A stretch of DNA of 64,000 nt. It comes from Virgifigura sp964551315 (GTDB lineage Bacteria > Pseudomonadota > Alphaproteobacteria > Dongiales > Dongiaceae). Positions 62,610-64,000 of the stretch are shown piece after piece (positions within the stretch are counted from its first letter, which is position 1; each line of letters opens with the position of its first letter). Both the position numbers and the translations under genes were made by a program. The notes under the pieces are model-generated. The model saw only the letters and a program-made list of their open reading frames with translations. It did not search any database and had not been told where the DNA came from. The stretch is taken from contig CAZKCM010000009.1 in NCBI GenBank assembly GCA_964551315.1, forward strand, positions 1 through 64,000, read 5' to 3'.

Positions 62610-63036
62610 ACGGCAGGCCGCGCTCAACGACGTAATCGTGGCCTGCAAGGAAGCGGCCGATGGCTACGACGATGCCGCGACGCTGATCGGTGATCCGACT
62701 CTGGCGGCGCGCTTTAGCGAATACGGACGGCAACGGCGCGAGTTCGCCGCGGAGCTCGAGGACCACATCCGGCGGCTGGGTGATCTGCCGCGGACACCGG
62801 ACGCCGATTCGGAAGCCATCGAGCGCCTCGTGACGCATCTGAAGGCCGCGTTTTCGAGCGACGAGCGGGCGGCGCTGCTGCGGGAGCGGGAGGACGCCGA
62901 GGCAGAGATCGGCCGGCGCGTTGCCGACGCCCTGGATCGGGACCTGCCGGAAGAGACGAAAGCGGTGCTGCGCCGGCTCGCGCACGCAGTGTCCGAAGCC
63001 GCGCGACATCTGGCGGCGGCCCGGGCGGGTCCGTAG
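62596..63036 (+). CDS. DUF2383/PA2169-like four-helix-bundle protein
   Basis: A 146-residue, highly charged helical protein starting LRDERQAALNDVIVACKEAADGY, with FSEYGRQRREFAAELEDHI and regular Ala/Leu/Arg heptads. This is the DUF2383/PA2169 four-helix-bundle pattern linked to stress proteins. The start is GTG 62596 with AAGGAGG six bases upstream, inside the end of the lipid kinase gene (14-base overlap), so the two are translationally coupled. Confidence 0.75.
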   Translation: MLRDERQAALNDVIVACKEAADGYDDAATLIGDPTLAARFSEYGRQRREFAAELEDHIRRLGDLPRTPDADSEAIERLVTHLKAAFSSDERAALLREREDAEAEIGRRVADALDRDLPEETKAVLRRLAHAVSEAARHLAAARAGP

Positions 63037-63052
63037 GTCGGGACGGCTGCCG

Positions 63053-63982
63053 TTACGGCGCGAGGCGGGGACCGGGGAGCCCTCGGGCGTTCGTGAAGTC
63101 GGCCTTTTCCAGGTTGGTGAGCTGGAACTTGGCGTCGGTGAAGTCGGCTCCGCGGAAGCATCCGTGCCGCAGATTGGCCCGGCGGAAATCGACCGGCCAC
63201 AGGCGTTCGGCGCCACCGCCGTTCTCGTTGACAACCGCGGCCGCCGTGAACCGGGCCGCCGCCGCATTCACGTGATCGAGTCGCGTGCCTCGGAACGAGG
63301 CGCCGGCGCAGTCGGCCTCGACGAGCGTGGCACCCGAAAGATCGGCCGCGTCGAAACAGGCGAAGCGCAGCCGCGCTCCGTCGAACTTCGCACCGCGGAG
63401 GCAGGCGTGGCGGAAGGATGCGGCGCTAAGCTCGCGCTTGGCGAAGTCGAAGTCCTGCAGGTCCGCGCCTTCGAACTCGGCCCGCCTTCCGCGCCGGCCG
63501 CCGCTCTTGACCCAGGCCTCATGATTGCGAAGGGCGTCCTCAACCTCTGCCGGTTCGGGCGAAGGGCGCACGAGGATCGCCTGCGACAGGTCGGTATCGG
63601 TCAAGAGACAATCCGACAGGTCCACGTCTGCCAGAACCGTCTGGACCAGCTTCGCGCCGGACAGTTGCGCACGGCTCAGCTTCGCCCCCGTTAGATCGGC
63701 GCCGGTGAGGTCGGCACCCGTCAGGTCCGCCTCGGTCAGGTCGACTCCGCGCAGCACGGTCCCGGTCAGAATGGCGTCGCGCAGCAGTACGCCGGACAGG
63801 TTGGCGCCGGTGAGATCGGAGTTGGCGATCGTTGCGCCTTCCATCCGAAGGCCGGAGAGATTGGCCTGGATCAGGTTCGAGTCGCTGATGGTGATGTGGT
63901 TCGCCGGGATCCGGGATCGCTTGATGAGGTCGCCGCCTTCCCAGCGGGCGAAGGAGCTTTGCTGCAGGTTCACCTCGGACAT
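63053..63982 (-). CDS. Pentapeptide-repeat protein (may extend past right edge)
   Basis: At least 309 residues, with two blocks of A-(D/N)-L-x-x repeats (about 35-140 and 190-300) forming a right-handed beta-helix, for example LTGADLTGADLTGA. Between them lies a helical linker (about 145-170). ATG 63982 is in frame, but the frame stays open to base 64000 and the residues before it (ACEMS EVNLQ) already fit the repeat pattern, so the true start may lie outside the window. Function unknown. Confidence 0.82.
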   Translation of the reverse strand: MSEVNLQQSSFARWEGGDLIKRSRIPANHITISDSNLIQANLSGLRMEGATIANSDLTGANLSGVLLRDAILTGTVLRGVDLTEADLTGADLTGADLTGAKLSRAQLSGAKLVQTVLADVDLSDCLLTDTDLSQAILVRPSPEPAEVEDALRNHEAWVKSGGRRGRRAEFEGADLQDFDFAKRELSAASFRHACLRGAKFDGARLRFACFDAADLSGATLVEADCAGASFRGTRLDHVNAAAARFTAAAVVNENGGGAERLWPVDFRRANLRHGCFRGADFTDAKFQLTNLEKADFTNARGLPGPRLAP

Positions 63983-64000
63983 CTCGCAGGCGACGAGTTC

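Noticed and set aside
1..64000. CRISPR arrays, tRNA and rRNA genes
   Set aside because: No regularly spaced repeats, no T-loop-like sequences in a cloverleaf context and no rRNA segments were seen by eye; a tRNAscan or CRISPR search would settle it.

Overview
The window is GC-rich DNA that reads like an alphaproteobacterium, probably of the Rhodospirillales type (inference). Clues are a long-chain acyl carrier protein of the AcpXL type, a DUF2336 protein, a MlaE permease with a fused STAS domain, an orphan TAXI binding protein, and many GTG/TTG starts behind strong Shine-Dalgarno sites. A run of 100 N at 1442-1541 is an assembly gap that cuts the first complete locus. No tRNA, rRNA, CRISPR array or intact insertion sequence was seen.

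Region A (1-28.1 kb) is an accessory surface-polysaccharide locus in three transcriptional blocks. Block 1 (mostly +, 1.6-14.5 kb) holds two methyltransferases, two GT4-type glycosyltransferases, a sugar-nucleotide epimerase, a sulfotransferase, an asparagine-synthetase-like protein, an AAC(3)-fold acetyltransferase, an alpha/alpha-toroid protein and a polysaccharide deacetylase. An exosortase-A-type O-ligase lies divergently at the left edge. Block 2 (-, 20.6 to 14.5 kb) holds a GT2, a 5'-truncated membrane glycosyltransferase, a Wzx-type flippase and two GNAT-fold acyltransferases. Block 3 (+, 20.8-25.0 kb) holds a second asparagine-synthetase-like protein followed by wecB-wecC, which make UDP-ManNAcA. 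Together the genes predict an acidic, sulfated, acylated and possibly amidated glycan that is flipped and ligated at the membrane. An IS481-type transposase remnant, the truncated gene and an AT-rich gene end mark this locus as rearranged. A tail of small or unknown minus-strand genes (25.1-28.1 kb) closes it.

Region B (28.3-34.4 kb) is mostly core metabolism: a CorA-type transporter, pgi divergent from glk, acpXL, an SDR that has lost its catalytic serine, and a DUF983 membrane protein.

Region C (34.4-45.8 kb) looks like a catabolic/uptake island. It has an amidase, an MFS transporter, an ornithine-cyclodeaminase-family enzyme, a glycine-rich lipoprotein, a 2,4-dienoyl-CoA-reductase-type flavoenzyme with an Fe-S site, and a complete branched-chain-amino-acid-type ABC importer (Tat-exported binding protein, LivHMGF). 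A nitrogenous N-alkyl or amide substrate is plausible but not proven.

Region D (45.8-53.6 kb) contains a DUF551-like small protein, an unknown four-helix membrane protein, a DUF6973-like protein with a duplicated N-terminal motif, mmsA with a clear terminator, a small exported protein, a phosphodiesterase, a hybrid PAS/GAF histidine kinase and apt.

Region E (53.8-64 kb) is a MlaE-MlaF-MlaD-lipoprotein operon for envelope lipid traffic, followed by a class III aminotransferase, a TAXI solute-binding protein, a DUF2336 protein, a YegS-type lipid kinase overlapping a DUF2383-like helical-bundle protein, and a pentapeptide-repeat protein at the right edge. A possible minus-strand small RNA lies at about 61.45-61.56 kb.
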